A stretch of DNA of 64,000 bases. Origin: Periplaneta americana. Its lineage: Eukaryota; Arthropoda; Insecta; Blattodea; Blattidae. This document shows, piece after piece, positions 21,298 through 33,014 of this stretch. Below the pieces are notes generated by a model. It saw nothing but the letters and a program-made list of their open reading frames with translations, searched no databases and was not told the DNA's origin. The stretch covers positions 15,703,800 to 15,767,799 of the forward strand of contig NC_091131.1 in the NCBI RefSeq assembly GCF_040183065.1, read 5' to 3'. How positions within the stretch are numbered: position 1 is the first letter of the stretch; each line of letters opens with the position of its first letter. A program made the position numbers and the translations under genes.

Positions 21298-21604
21298 TAA
21301 AGTAGAAATAGTGTGAGCGTGATATAGAGTTAGGGATTTTCGCTATAACACACGTGGATAAGAATATTCCTAGATCTTTAAGATTTTTTCTTACCTTATT
21401 GTGACACATCCCCTACAATTGTAGCATTTCTGCGCACTTATTTTAGTTTCCTCTCCTAAGATGCATCTACACGGTTCAGTTTTCCATACTTTACGCAGAA
21501 TATTGAAAGAATCAAGTTGAAAACGCACGTTCAATTAAGATGCATGCAGATTTTGTGTCTACGTGGTGCACCGTGTTGAACGTTATCTTCATTACGTATA
21601 TATA

Positions 21605-23201
21605 TCTATACTAATAATAAATCTGTAGCCGAAATTTTTCTGGTAATTTTCGATTTTCTAAAAATAATTGATCCTAACATATACAATTAACCACTCTAAA
21701 ACCGAAAATCGCTTTTTTGAAATGTTTGTTTGTCTGTCTGTCTGTATGTTTGTTACCTTTTCACGCGATAATGGCTGAACGGATTTCGATGACAATTGGA
21801 ATATAAATTAAGTTAGTTGTAACTTAGATTTTAGGCTATATGGCATTCAAAATATGTTATTTAAAAGGGGGGGTTATAAGGGGTCTGAATTAAATAAATC
21901 GAAATATCTCGCTTATTATTGATTTTTGTGAAAAATGTTACATAACAAAAAGTTCTTTAAACATCATTTCCGATAAGTTTTATTCTTTGAAAAATTTTGA
22001 TAGGACTGATATTTAATGAGATAAATGAGTTTCAAAATTAAAATAACTGCCATCTAAGGCCGTGTAATGAAATAAAGAAATGAATTCGTCTATAAGGGGG
22101 CCTTGATCAACAACAATCGAAAGCTATGAATCATAGCCTACGGAGAATGTTTCTGTGTTTGTATGAAGTAATATCGGAAGCTAAATTAACCGATTTGTGT
22201 AATTAATTATTATTTCACCATTGGAAAGTGTAGTTTCTCTATATGGACATAATGCTATAATGTTATTACAGTAACTTGTGAGTGAACTGAGGACAGGTAA
22301 GATTAAAATAGCTTCTTATGCACAAATAACTTGATAGGCTATTCTGTTCATTCGTTTCCTGTATTTCTTAAAATAATGTTTATCTCAGAGAATTAACGAA
22401 CAACGAGAGTGTATTGATTTAGTATGCAGTAATAATATGTTAGCTTAGCATTCCATTATTTTATAATCCAAATTTTAACTATGCTCAATTGAATCGTGTT
22501 AAAATACATACAATATGTATGCATTAAATGCAATGCAAAAAAATTGGGTAATGAGCCAAGCAGATTATATTGCGCTGTTGTAAAATAAAATTTGTTCCTC
22601 CTGAGATTCAAGAGCCCCCATAACAAATTAAAAACTTACTTATCGGTGTACATCCGTTATCAACACATTTTTTATATAATATAATATAATATAATATAAT
22701 ATAATACAATATAATATAATATAATATAATATAATATAATATAATATAATATAATATAATATAATATAATATAATATAATATAAGTTATTTAAATTATTT
22801 GAAGGGTTCAGAACCATAGTGGCCCAAGCGCCATTTACTGAATACGTAGAAAACGAGGGTTAAAATTAAGTTATTATCATAATTCAATGCAAACATATAG
22901 CCAGTAAAATAAAGTATACACATTAAATCTAAATGATATGTCAGTCTTCATTAAAGTACGGATGCATGTAATAAAAATTAAGAAACATTTTAAAGGAATT
23001 GTCATTGCACGAAATGAGTGGTCTCTGGACCAAAATGATCGCATTTTAATTATTTAAATACAATTGAAATTAAGTAACATATTAAACGATTTATCCTTCT
23101 ATCAAACACGAATCTTCCCTGGATCAAATGTCCTATTTTAATTATGTCATTACTTTATATTTATTTCTAACGGGTGCAGCGGAGCGCACGGGTACGGCTA
23201 G
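21605..23201 (+). mobile_element. Non-autonomous Helitron, copy 2, both ends intact
   Basis: Starts TCTATACTAATAATAAATCT after A and ends CGCACGGGTACGGCTAG before T, so both Helitron terminal rules are met. A stem-forming GTGC...GCAC lies about 20 bases before the end. No Rep/helicase frame is present. It contains an (ATAAT)n tract at 22676-22784 and shares the body of copy 1. Confidence 0.9.
22676..22784. repeat. (ATAAT)n expansion in Helitron copy 2
   Basis: A pure pentamer tract in the same place as the longer tract of copy 1. Confidence 0.9.
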
Positions 23202-23765
23202 TTAATTAATAAATATTAAATATCAGTCCAATACTTAGGCCTACTTGATTCTCAATATTGTGGTTGTACAGTCCATACGCACTCGTATTTGCAGTAATCT
23301 TCAGTAAAGCTATTCGTACACTAGACTGCAAAAGAAATGCCCAGTTGAAGTCACTATCGATTTGAAATATTATCATGTTACGTGGACTTTGCTTAGGAAA
23401 CAATAGAAATATAGATGCACGGAAGGCATTGTATTATAAACTCTATTATTGCTCTGTTATCCATTCAGTTTGTTCTTGTATGTCTTCAGTAAACTAGCCT
23501 ATAAACAGTTCTGTATCTGGATTTGTAATAAAATTGATACTTTTTTGTTAATACAATATGAAACGTAACTGGCCGTATATATCGATTGTAACAATGACAG
23601 CATCCATGGATAATAAGGAAGGCTGTGTGGAATATAAACTGCAGTTTCACTATTTTCGTGTAGTATTCTTATTAATATTCTAAAATAAAAGTATATGAAT
23701 AATTTAAAATCAACTCACATTAAATAATAACGTGAACATGTTATAAAAAACGTATTTACATGTTT
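23202..23765. other. AT-rich DNA, no gene seen
   Basis: No domain-bearing frame or repeat recognised between the Helitron and the inverted-repeat complex. Confidence 0.45.
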
Positions 23766-24017
23766 TTAAAAAACTAATCTCAGGAAAATAGCTTTCCACC
23801 TCGCCATGTTTGCCGAAGGCCTCGGAAAACGATATAATTCCGTATCGGCATTTCTTTTGAAGCCCAGTGTACTTGCCGCTATTTTCAGCTTAAAAGGTTC
23901 ACCATTATCAAACAAAAGAGTTTGTGCGAGATCGTGCGTATTTGCTTGCTTTCCGCACAGAACCAATACGCGGTAAGTGTGAAATACCTCATTCAGTATT
24001 CCCAACGTAACACACAT
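23766..24017 (-). CDS. Unrecognised 83-residue reading frame
   Basis: The frame starts MCVTLGILNEVFHTYRVLVL and ends PSANMARWKAIFLRLVF. Part of it (up to about residue 33) lies in the left member of an inverted repeat whose partner is at 24725-25012, where the sequence is kept but the frame is not. I recognise no domain. It could be an exon of a mobile element or chance; the lack of conserved frame between the copies argues against function. Confidence 0.25.
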   Translation of the reverse strand: MCVTLGILNEVFHTYRVLVLCGKQANTHDLAQTLLFDNGEPFKLKIAASTLGFKRNADTELYRFPRPSANMARWKAIFLRLVF

Positions 24018-24215
24018 AACAATTTCCCTATTCTTACCGCTTAAGCGTCATATTCATTTTACTGCTTTAGGCTTTTAACATATTATTTTTAGAGACGTTC
24101 AATATAATAATAATTATAAATTGGAAACTTACCACTGCAATTTCACGTAAATTGCACTGTTAATTATTGTTTTTAAATATTTGCAACAATTAAGTAAACT
24201 CTACAACATCACAAT
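23918..24215. repeat. Inverted repeat arm A
   Basis: Inverted partner of 24725-25012 with high similarity (shared phrases include TTACCGCTTAAGCG and GTTACGTTGGGAATACTGAA on opposite strands). It stands outside the fold-back element that contains its partner. Confidence 0.85.
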
Positions 24216-24217
24216 GG

Positions 24218-25421
24218 TAATATACGTTACAAGAGCGGTATGTTGACGTTTTCATGTTCGAGGAAAAGATTGAAAAAGCGAAACGTAGTTGAGCTTTTTT
24301 AATTTCCGAGAACATGAAAACAAACATACCGCTCGTGTATCGTACATTATTTTGTGCGAAGATCGTTTATTACATACCTGAAAGACGAATTTCTAATTAG
24401 TTGCAATGAAATTGGTTTCTGTTTAATGACGGCAACTTCGGAAAGCCAAAATATCTTTCTTCAACATTGTTGCTATAAAATGTTTTCTGTGTTTACAATA
24501 CTCCAGCAGGCCGTGATATAAGACTGTCTTTTTTTTCCCCAGTCTATAAATGCGAACTTAAAACAAACGGTAAGGTTATGTAATGATTTATTTTTCATTT
24601 TAATATTTTAACAATATTATTTATATAACATATTGCAGTAATAACATCGGCATCTGGAATCTCGTTGATTTTTTCACGGCTTCCTTAATGTTACTTGTAT
24701 CAGGAATGCAATAAGTTTCGTGGAGTAGTAGACTTTACTTAATTTTTGCAAATATTTAAAAACAATAATTAACATTGCAATTTAGGTGAAATTGCAGTGG
24801 TAAGTTTCCAGTTTATAATTATTACTATGTTAAATGTTTCTAAAAATAATATGTTAAAAGCCTAAAGCAGTAAAATGAATGTCGCGCTTAAGCGGTAAGA
24901 AGAGGGAAATTGTTATGTGTGTTACGTTGGGAATACTGAATGTGGTATTTCACATTTACCGCGTATTGGTTCTGTGCGGAAAACAAGCAAATACGCACGA
25001 TCTCGCACAAAAGTTACTGCATTTGTAATGCAAGTAACATTAAGGAAGTCGTGAAAAAATCAACAAGATTCCAGACTCATCATAGACAGGGGGGGAAAAA
25101 AAGACAGACGTATATCACGGCCTGCTGCAGTATAGTAAACACAGAAAACATTTTATAGGAACAATGTTGAAGAGAGATATATTTGTTTTCCAAAGTTGCC
25201 GTCATTGAACAGAAACCAAGATGGAGATTTCATTGCAACTAATTAGAAATTCCTCTTTCAGGTATGTAATAAACGATCTTCGCACAAAATAATGTACGAT
25301 ACACGAGCGGTATATTTGTTTTCATGTTCTCGGAAATTAAAAAAGCTCAACTACATTTCGCTTTTTCAGTCTTTTCCTCGAACATGAAAACGTCAACATA
25401 CCGCTCTTGTAACGCATATTA
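24218..25421. mobile_element. 1.2 kb fold-back element with compound arms
   Basis: Outer arms of about 330 bp (24218-24530 and 25080-25421) are inverted copies starting TAATATACGTTACAAGAGCG. Each arm contains its own hairpin: GAGCGGTATGTT...GTTTTCATGTTC against GAACATGAAAAC...ACATACCGCTC. Inside lies a second inverted pair (24650-24712 and 25018-25078) enclosing a copy of arm A (24725-25012). No transposase and no clear target duplication; superfamily unassigned. Confidence 0.75.
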
Positions 25422-26684
25422 CTATTCCAGTTTACTCACGGCCCTCTAAACAATTAGTGCTCGCTACATGATATTGTTCAACGAAATACGCGCAAGATAC
25501 CCACCGGCGATGGGTAGCTTTCAATTGCCGCACGCGCTCTCATTTTTAGTGGAAAAAAGCATGCACAATTGAATGCGTTGTTGAATTGTAGATGCATTTG
25601 ACAGTATGCAAAAACCAATAAATCTTACATTTCACCCGCATAACCTAACATTTCGAGATTGATTTCATATTATAGTTCTGAAGCAATGTATGAATACCAT
25701 GGAATGTAAATAAAAAAATACAATACAATACAATCATATCATTTACAGGATTGGACGTTGTCCTGTTCCGTCTTCAGGAATTAGAAACATAGATAGATTA
25801 TTCCTGTCTTTTTGTATTTAAATTATTAAAAGGTCAATGTAATTAAAATTAATAATATCTTTGAAAATTCTTGAAATTATTACATCAATATCATAAAAAT
25901 ATGGTATTCAACTTTTAATGTACTTGAATTCTAAGTTCTCAAAAAATTTAACTTTTTAATATTATTTTTTTTGAGATATGCAAATTAAAAAAAAATTACA
26001 TATAATAATATTCTAACCAAAGAAAAGTTACGAATCTAAAAGTTATGTCTCACATTTTAAAACATTTATAACGATGTAGGAATTACATAAATATTAGTTA
26101 CAATTTTTTGCATTTTGAGTATAATTATTAGAAAATATCCCTTTAAGAATTTGTTTTATACCGTCGTAAGTTTCTTTCGTATTATGCACGGGAAAGGTCA
26201 CTGGTACGAAATGACAAACATTTAAATTATGCAAAATAATTGTTTTTAGACTCTGATAATACGAATCAACGAAGAGACAGCATTATTGAGGAACATGATC
26301 TCTTACCAATACCATCAGTCCGTTTACATCGCTGCAATAAACCAATTCTTCACTTTCTGTAAAGAATGAAAATTAGTTCACCTGTAATGACAGAATCAAA
26401 AGAAAATGGTTAATGTTCAGAATAGTCTGGTTTATTAATAGAAACGAAGATACAATGGATGTAAGATTGTTCTTTTACTCTGTTGTAGGTATTTTGTAGA
26501 AAGGAAAATGCAGTTTTTTTATTTTTAACTTTTATTTCTTCTGGAGTATAAAAGAAATGTCTAAGATAAGTATAGGCGCTCGTAGAGCACACAAATGTAT
26601 CTGTATGAGAAAACAAGGCTTTAGAATTATACAACAATTAAAGAACATAATATGTAAGTATGGTGTTGTATAATCAACAATAAT
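25422..26684. other. AT-rich DNA, no gene seen
   Basis: Only short unsupported frames. A (CAATA)n-like run lies at about 25722. Nothing else was classified. Confidence 0.45.
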
Positions 26685-26775
26685 CTCACTAGAGGTTTTG
26701 ATTTTATCGATAAATCTGCGAGTGGAACACGAGCAGATTTATCTAGAGAAAATCGAACCTCGAGTGGGATTTAAT
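26685..26775. repeat. Imperfect palindrome
   Basis: CTCACTAGAGGTTTTGATTT with CGATAAATCTGC pairs with GCAGATTTATC and TCGAACCTCGAGTGGGA downstream, giving a stem of about 35 bp around a loop GAGTGGAACACGA. It may be the end of an unrecognised transposon. Confidence 0.6.
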
Positions 26776-27605
26776 TGACTATTACACGATTAGAAGAAAG
26801 TATATAAAGATTAGAAATAACGAAGTACTCCAATACAATAAAATATTAATTGACTTACGAAAATACAACTGTCTTCAAATTTGTACCATCTCAACATTAT
26901 AAATATTACGCTAGTAGATGGCAATAGTGTGTTATTATTAGCCGTTTTCTTGGTATCAGTTGTGCCAACTATGGAATCTTCATTGAACTCTGTGGACGGT
27001 TACTGGTCAAGAAGGCTTTGTTGATTCAGTTTCATTTTTATTAAAACAGTTGCATTCCACTTCAATTATCCCAATCCCAGTAATCAATGTCACTTGTCAG
27101 ATGATTTTCAATAAATCTTAATATTAAAAAAATCTCTGATACGTGACTATTCATAATATCATAACTTATAGCAGAAGCTATAACATAACCTAAATAATAT
27201 AAACGAGTGTTAGAAAAGTTTTAATTAGGGATGATGAAATAAATAAGAAAAACGTTTTAATTAACGATGATGAAATAAAAAATAAACATGAATAATTTTA
27301 AAAGAAACAATTATTGAAAGTACAATTTCCAAATTTGAATGTTTTAGTGGTTGGTAGTTCAGTTGATGTTATATTGGACGTGTGCGTAAAAGAAGTGAAC
27401 TCGTTGATGTACATGGTGTATCCCTCAACTTATTCAGGATTTCCGAATGGTGCTCTTCATATATGACCAGTGATCTTTATTACTTCTTGTTCTTGAATGC
27501 CAATGCGAGTCATATTTGAAAGTGCTGTGCATCCACTGGAGTGGTTTGTAATTTTCTGTTTTTTGACGTCCAGACCAGTGCAGTTTGAAATGTTGGCCAA
27601 CAGAG
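26776..27605. other. AT-rich DNA, no gene seen
   Basis: Short frames only; none has a recognised domain. Confidence 0.45.
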
Positions 27606-27689
27606 AAACAAATGCTAGGGTAGTGATAAAAATAAACAAATGCTAGGGACGCGATAAAATTAAACAAATGCTAGGGACGCGATAAAATT
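27606..27689. repeat. 28-bp tandem repeat, three copies
   Basis: AAACAAATGCTAGGGACGCG plus ATAAAATT recurs at 27606, 27634 and 27662; the first copy differs at a few sites. Confidence 0.9.
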
Positions 27690-28060
27690 GTTCGATAAGC
27701 AGCCATGATTAGTTGAAAGACGTCGTTTCGTACCGTTTTATTGGTCAAAAGTAGTATGACGTAGTAAAAGTATAATAGTCAATATAATATGGTGAGGTAC
27801 TAAAGATCAAAGGTGACTGGCGCTTCAGTGCTACCAACATTTGAACTAAAGCACTGTTATTAAATAAATGTTCATGGCTTAAAAAAGAGATGTGATGAAA
27901 ACAGCAACTTCACTCACAACTCTCTATAGGCCTATAAGGGAATAAAATGTTATATTATAATCGCGATATAAAATAAACACACAATAAGTAGGCTATAACA
28001 TGTGGATAAAATTGATGAATTTAATTTGAAGTAGCTTGCCTCTCCTGTTTAATATCTCAA

Positions 28061-28318
28061 GCCACCGTCGTAGCTCAGGCGGTAGCGCGTTTACCTGCTA
28101 GTCCGCAGCTGCGCACGCGCGTGGGTTTGATTCCCGTTTGGACTGATTACCTGGTAGGGTTTTCTTCCCCGACACTTTTCCAACCCTAACGCGAATTCAG
28201 GTAATCTATGGCGAATCCTCGGCCTCATCTCGCCAAATACCATCTCGCTATCACCAATTTCATCAACTTTAAATAACCCAGTAGTTGATACAGCGTCGTT
28301 AAATAACCAAAGTAAAAA
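28061..28318 (+). mobile_element. Full-length tRNA-derived SINE
   Basis: The tRNA-like head carries an A box (TAGCTCAGGCGGTAGCGCG) and a B box (GGGTTTGATTCCC). The body contains CTGGTAGGGTTTTCTTCCCC, and the tail GATACAGCGTCGTTAAATAA is shared with the SINE at 31202-31456. No clear target duplication was found. Confidence 0.8.
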
Positions 28319-28402
28319 ATCTTATTGTGTCAATCTAACAGTAACAAAATGACTATCGTGTAATATACTCTACGTGTATTCTAGGAAGTGTTGTCAGTAT
28401 TT

Positions 28403-29700
28403 ACTTACTTACTTACTTACTGGCTTTTAAGGAACCCGGAGGTTCATTGCCGCCCTCACATAAGCCCGCCATTGGTCCCTATCCTGAGCAAGATTAATCC
28501 ATTCTCTATCATCATATCCCACCTCCTTCAAATCCATTTTAATATTATCTTCCCATATACGTCTCGGCCTCCCCAGAGGTCTTTTTCCTTTTGGCCTCCC
28601 AACTAACACTCTATATGCATTTCTGGATTCGCCCATACGTGCTACATGCCCTGCCCATCTCAAACATCAGATTTAATGTTCCTAATTATGTCAGGTGAAG
28701 AATAAAATGCGTGCAGTTCTGTGTTGTGTAACTTTCTCCATTCTCCTGTAACTTCATCCCTCTTAGCCCAAAATATTTTCCTAAGCACTTTATTCTCAAA
28801 CATCCTTAACATATGTTCCTCTCTCAAAGTGAGTCCAAGTTTCACAACCATAAAGAACAACCGGTAATGTAACTGTTTTATAAATTCTAACTTTCACATT
28901 TTTTGACACCAGACTGGATGATAAAAGCTTCTCAACCGAATAATAACAGGCATTTCCATATTTATTCTGTGTTTAATTTCCTCCCGAGTATCATTTATAT
29001 TTGTTACTGTTGCTCCAATATATTTGAATTTCTCCACCTCTTCAAAAGATAAATCTTCAATTTTTATATTTCCATTTCGTACAATATTTTCGTCACGAGA
29101 CATAATCATATACTTTGTCTTTTCGGGATTTACTTCCAAACCTATCTCTTTACTTGTTTCCAATAAAATTCCCGTGTTTTCCCTAATCGTTTGTGGATTT
29201 TCTCCTAACATATTTAGGTCATCCGCATAGACAAGCAGCTGAGGTAACCCGTTCAATTCCAAACCCTCTCTGTTATCCTGGACTTTCCTAATGGCATACT
29301 CTAGAACAAAGTTAAAAAGTAAAGGTGATAGTGCATCTCCTTGCTTTAGCCCACAGTGAATTGGAAACGCATCTGACAGAAACTGACCTACACGAACTCT
29401 GCTGTACGTTTCACTGAGACACATTTTAATTAATAGAACTAGTTTCTTGGGAATACCAAATTCAATAAGAATATCATATAAAACTTCTCTCTTAACCGAG
29501 TCATATGCCTTTTTGAAATCTATGAATAACTTATACTCTCATTTTTTCTCCAATATCTGTCGAATACAAAATATCTGGTCAATGGTTGATCTATTACGCC
29601 TTAAACCACACTGATGATCCCCAATAATTTCATCTACATATGTCAATAGTGAAATTAATCTAAGAGGTAGAAAATCACTGAATTTAAGTAGATGATTAAG
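28403..29700 (-). mobile_element. GHVARMGES-family LINE, longest copy, 5'-truncated
   Basis: On the minus strand the 176-residue frame (28894-29424) has [20 protein letters not shown] and [19 protein letters not shown], with the intact YADD catalytic box, and [17 protein letters not shown]. Upstream to about 29700 the RT continues as [20 protein letters not shown] and IIGDHQCGLRRNRSTIDQIF with one TGA in place of Trp. Downstream, frame-shifted, are the GHVARMGESRNAYRVLVGRP tail and GRPRRIWEDNIKMDLKEVGY, then the 3' UTR and (TAAG)n. The endonuclease is missing, so it cannot move. Confidence 0.9.
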
Positions 29701-30061
29701 TAGGGAGGAGAAAATATTGAAGTTGCAACTTAGTACCTCACGTTACATTGTACTGACTGGATAGCCTAGCCGGATTCTGAACATTAAAGCATAGAGACAA
29801 AGTTGTTTAAATTGCTTGGAAAACCAAAACAATTAACAAAGGGAATACGCTCTTACTTGATTTTTTATTTTATATTATTTAAATATTTTATTTATATTTT
29901 TATAAGCTCTCTATTTAAACCACAGTTGCCAATTTAGTGATTTTCTTCTAGATCTGGTGTTTTTCCATGCATGACTGGTGACAAAAACAGTGTACTTTAG
30001 GCACATCTAAATTATAATGATTTTACTCTTTTTGGTGATATTTCTAGTGTCTTTCCAAACA
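29701..30061. other. AT-rich DNA, no gene seen
   Basis: Nothing recognisable apart from a T/A-rich stretch near 29860-29910. Confidence 0.4.
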
Positions 30062-30464
30062 CTATACTTGTTTTTTTGAAAGATGGGACATGACAGGAGC
30101 GTTGCGATCGGAAAAACAACTGAATGTCACATAGCGTGGTAGACCTGTTGCTATGGTAACAACGGTTGAGTTGCCAAATTTCCAGTTCGGCACGTGGCGA
30201 GTACTTAATAGCTCTCTTGGCGACATTTATTGTGCACACAATGTCAGCATTGGTACGTTTCGTCTTAGATTCTCTGTCGATTTTTGTATTGTTTTCTTAC
30301 CTTCGCGTCAATTGTCAATGAATGTTTTAACGTCAGCCATCTTAACGTCAATTGCTAGCTTCCATCAGCTGGCAGCGTGGTAGTCCATATTGGCAACATG
30401 GCACTGTAGTTCCAAGCTCGGCCGCTTAACTGTCATGTCCCATCTTTCAAAAAAACGGGTATAG
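30062..30464. mobile_element. MITE with 34-bp terminal inverted repeats
   Basis: Left end CTATACTTGTTTTTTTGAAA and inner GATGGGACATGACAG match the reverse complement of the right end (CTATACCCGTTTTTTTGAAA and the same inner block). 403 bp, non-coding. TA at both ends would suit a Tc1/mariner-type target, but this is not certain. Confidence 0.75.
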
Positions 30465-30774
30465 ATATATGCAGTAATTTAGTACCTCTGATTATGTTTG
30501 AAGCCAGAGATTAGTGGGTGGTATGTAATACCACAGACTACAATCACTAATCGCGATCATGGTTGTAGTGTGTCTCCATTGCGATCGCGATCAGAAGCTT
30601 AATCCTGTTTCCATAACTAGATAATAGCGCTGAGGCACGACACGATATTAATTTTATGAACTGTATATCAATTGTGAATGAATAAGTTTTTGTTCTCAGT
30701 TAAAGTGTTATCACTAATTTTCGCGTGACCCATATATTCAATGAGATGAGTGATGACAGGTAATATAAATTTAA
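30465..30774. other. Unclassified DNA
   Basis: Contains a weak repeat of GCGATCGCGATCA near 30580 but no gene. Confidence 0.35.
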
Positions 30775-31765
30775 GGGGTTAGGTACAGTACAGTAAAATT
30801 TTGGAAATATTCAAAGTTTTTTCCCCTCCATTACTGTATCTTGTACAATAATGAAAATTGATATGTGTAAAACACTGTCCTTCTGCTATACGATAAAAAT
30901 ATTTTGCGATTCAAAAAAAATTATTTATATATATTTTTTTTAAATTCAAAATTCACTGTGCAATAATGAAGCGTTTCCCTCATAACTCAAAAAATATCCA
31001 ACATTCTGTGATGAAATTTTTTGTGTATATTTATGCATATCATATCTACAATATGATGCAAAATCATTTTTCTACCTTTGATAGATTGTCTGATAAAAAA
31101 TAAATTAATTAAAAAAAATGGTCAAATATCAGTATTTTCTTCTAACACAAAATAAAAAAAAATATTATATATTAAGAAATGTAGTTGAAAGAGCATAATA
31201 TATTTTTATTTTAGTTGGTTATTTTACGACGCTTTATCAACATCTTAGGTTGTTTAGCGTTTGAATGAGATGGTGATAATGCCGGTGAAATGAGTCCGGG
31301 GTCCAAAACCGAAAGTTACCCAGCATTTGCTCATATTGGGTTGGGGGAAAACCCCGGAAAAAACCTCAACCAGGTAACTTGTCCCGACCGGGAATCGAAC
31401 CCGGGCCACCTGGTTTCGCGGCTAGACGTGCTAACCGTTACTCTACAGGTGTGGACAGCATGATATTGTAAACATGAGTTTTAGCAATAAAATAAAAGAG
31501 ACAGAATATGAAAAAAGGTAACAAATTTTTGAGTAATGAGGGATATGCTTCATCACTGCACAGTGAACTGCCACCGTTTTGAATTTTGAAAAAAAAAAAT
31601 GTAAATAATTTTTTTAAATAGTAAAAATATATATTTTTTTTTCGTATAGCAGAAGGACAATGCTTTACACATAACAATTTTCTTTATTGTACAAGATACA
31701 GTAATGGAGGGAAAAAATGTTGAATATTTCCAAAAATTTTACTGCTGTAAGCTGTACCTAACCCC
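30775..31765. mobile_element. TTAA-flanked MITE, copy 1, carrying a SINE
   Basis: Ends GGGGTTAGGTACAG and its inverse CTGTACCTAACCCC, with TTAA at 30771-30774 and 31766-31769. The copy at 47308-48018 has the same ends, interior and TTAA flanks. TTAA duplication is the piggyBac pattern; because TTAA contains TA, a TA-target family remains possible. Without the SINE at 31202-31456 the element is about 726 bp. Confidence 0.8.
31202..31456 (-). mobile_element. Full-length SINE nested in a MITE
   Basis: The minus strand shows a tRNA-like head with B box GGGTTCGATTCCC, body GGTTTTCCCCCAACCC and GCAAATGCTGGGTAACTTTC, and tail GATAAAGCGTCGTAAAATAA. Flanks AGCATAATAT (31192-31201) and AGCATGATAT (31457-31466) form a 10-bp duplication with one change. 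The homologous MITE at 47.3 kb lacks it. Confidence 0.9.
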
Positions 31766-31816
31766 TTAATAGCCCTAACTCACACTGGACCATTCAGGGT
31801 AACTGTAAATCATTAT

Positions 31817-32646
31817 GGCCCGGTTTCTTCAACCTTTGTTATAATGCGCCTAACATAGCGTTAATTAACTGTAAGTTAAAAGTATGAATTGCTGTTAAAA
31901 ATATTGCGTTTCTTCGACTTTATATTTCACATTTTAACATTCTGTTTGTTAACTCTCTGTTAGGACGAGAGATTCTAGAGTTTAACCATAACCTATAACC
32001 AAGTATAGGCTCACTTCTGTTTTCTGAACTCTGACAATTGCGATTCTCGCTTGTTTCCGTTGTTTGATTCAGAGAGGATAGAAGTCTTTCTATTCTCTCA
32101 GGTTTGATTTCTGCTTCTTTCCTCGTCTGTATCACAATAGCGTGGAGCGATGTATTGGTATTGCTGTTATGAAATGGAAAACACTGGAACAAAAAGTAAT
32201 CTTGGGACTAATTTCTCTTCTTTCGAAAGAAACCTTCTGCTCGAAATTATTTCCCAGTATAAACCAATTAATAAGAATAAACAAACAAACGGATCTAAGT
32301 TGAAAGCGAAAAGTGAGGCTTGGGAGAAAATAGTCTATACCTTTGTACGAAATTCTGGTCTGTCAAATCACAGAAATCATCCGCTCTATTTATGTATTCA
32401 TGGATATCATTTTCTAAATAATGCAGGTATATAAGTTCAGTATCTAATGCACCAGCCATATTGGATACTTCTATGCTAACAGAGAGTTAAATGATTTAAC
32501 TACATGAAATTGGATAGTTAAATTAACATAGGTTTTAACAGCCTGTTAGTACTAACAGTAGTTGAAGAAATGCTTCAACTGTTAAGTTTACAGTAAAATG
32601 GAATGACACACTGTTATAATTCAACAAAGGTTGAAGAAACCGGGCC
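31817..32646. mobile_element. Harbinger-like element retaining a Myb/SANT-like reading frame
   Basis: Ends GGCCCGGTTTCTTCAACC and its inverse; TAT and TAC stand outside, near the TWA target of PIF/Harbinger. Subterminal blocks such as GTTAACTCTCTGTTA recur inverted. The reading frame in its middle is described separately. The element is too short for a transposase, so it is a deletion derivative. Confidence 0.7.
32174..32434 (+). CDS. Myb/SANT-like DNA-binding domain, transposon-derived
   Basis: From the ATG at 32174 the protein begins MENTGTKSNLGTNFSSFERN and continues LLLEIISQYKPINKNKQTNG and AEAWEKI-like AWEKIVYTFVRNSG. This matches the pattern F-x3-E-x3-L-(10-14)-ENK-T, then K-x3-W-x2-I, of the Myb/SANT-like domains carried by PIF/Harbinger accessory proteins and related host genes (MSANTD family). 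The last third is not recognisable and may be intronic. It sits between inverted ends, so it is a transposon exon and not a free host gene. Confidence 0.6.
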   Translation: MENTGTKSNLGTNFSSFERNLLLEIISQYKPINKNKQTNGSKLKAKSEAWEKIVYTFVRNSGLSNHRNHPLYLCIHGYHFLNNAGI

Positions 32647-33014
32647 TACGTCACGGTGAGATAGCTGAAATCAAAGAAATTAACGACACACCCTCTATAG
32701 AATTTTATTGAATCTTGATATCATGCTATATAATACACTTTTTAAATAGATTAGAACACTACACTCATTTTCTGCTAGGGCTGTAACAAATATTATTTCC
32801 GAATAATAGGAAAAATTGATACTTTGCATTTCAAGACTTAATGTGTGAAGAAAAATGTTGTTCAAAACACTACATGTTGGCTGAAAGGGTTTAAAAGTCT
32901 TTGTAAAGTGAGGTAATCCCAGATCTGTTGTTTCCTGTCGGTCGATGAAGGATGGCGATTCCCTGATCTGTTTGTGTATGGTTGCGGTTTTCTTCGAGGT
33001 AATGCTGGCGGCAT
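32647..33014. other. 3' flank of gene 2; no other gene seen
   Basis: Downstream of the stop codon of the minus-strand gene 2. A TTTATT (AATAAA on the minus strand) near 32704 could serve polyadenylation. Confidence 0.35.

Noticed and set aside
24940-25158. 72-codon plus-strand frame
   Set aside because: Lies in inverted-repeat arms and is not kept in the partner copy.
31438-31677. 79-codon minus-strand frame in the TTAA MITE, similar to 47701-47937
   Set aside because: Similarity follows from DNA homology; low-complexity Phe-rich and no domain. Mentioned only as a possible trace of a parent.
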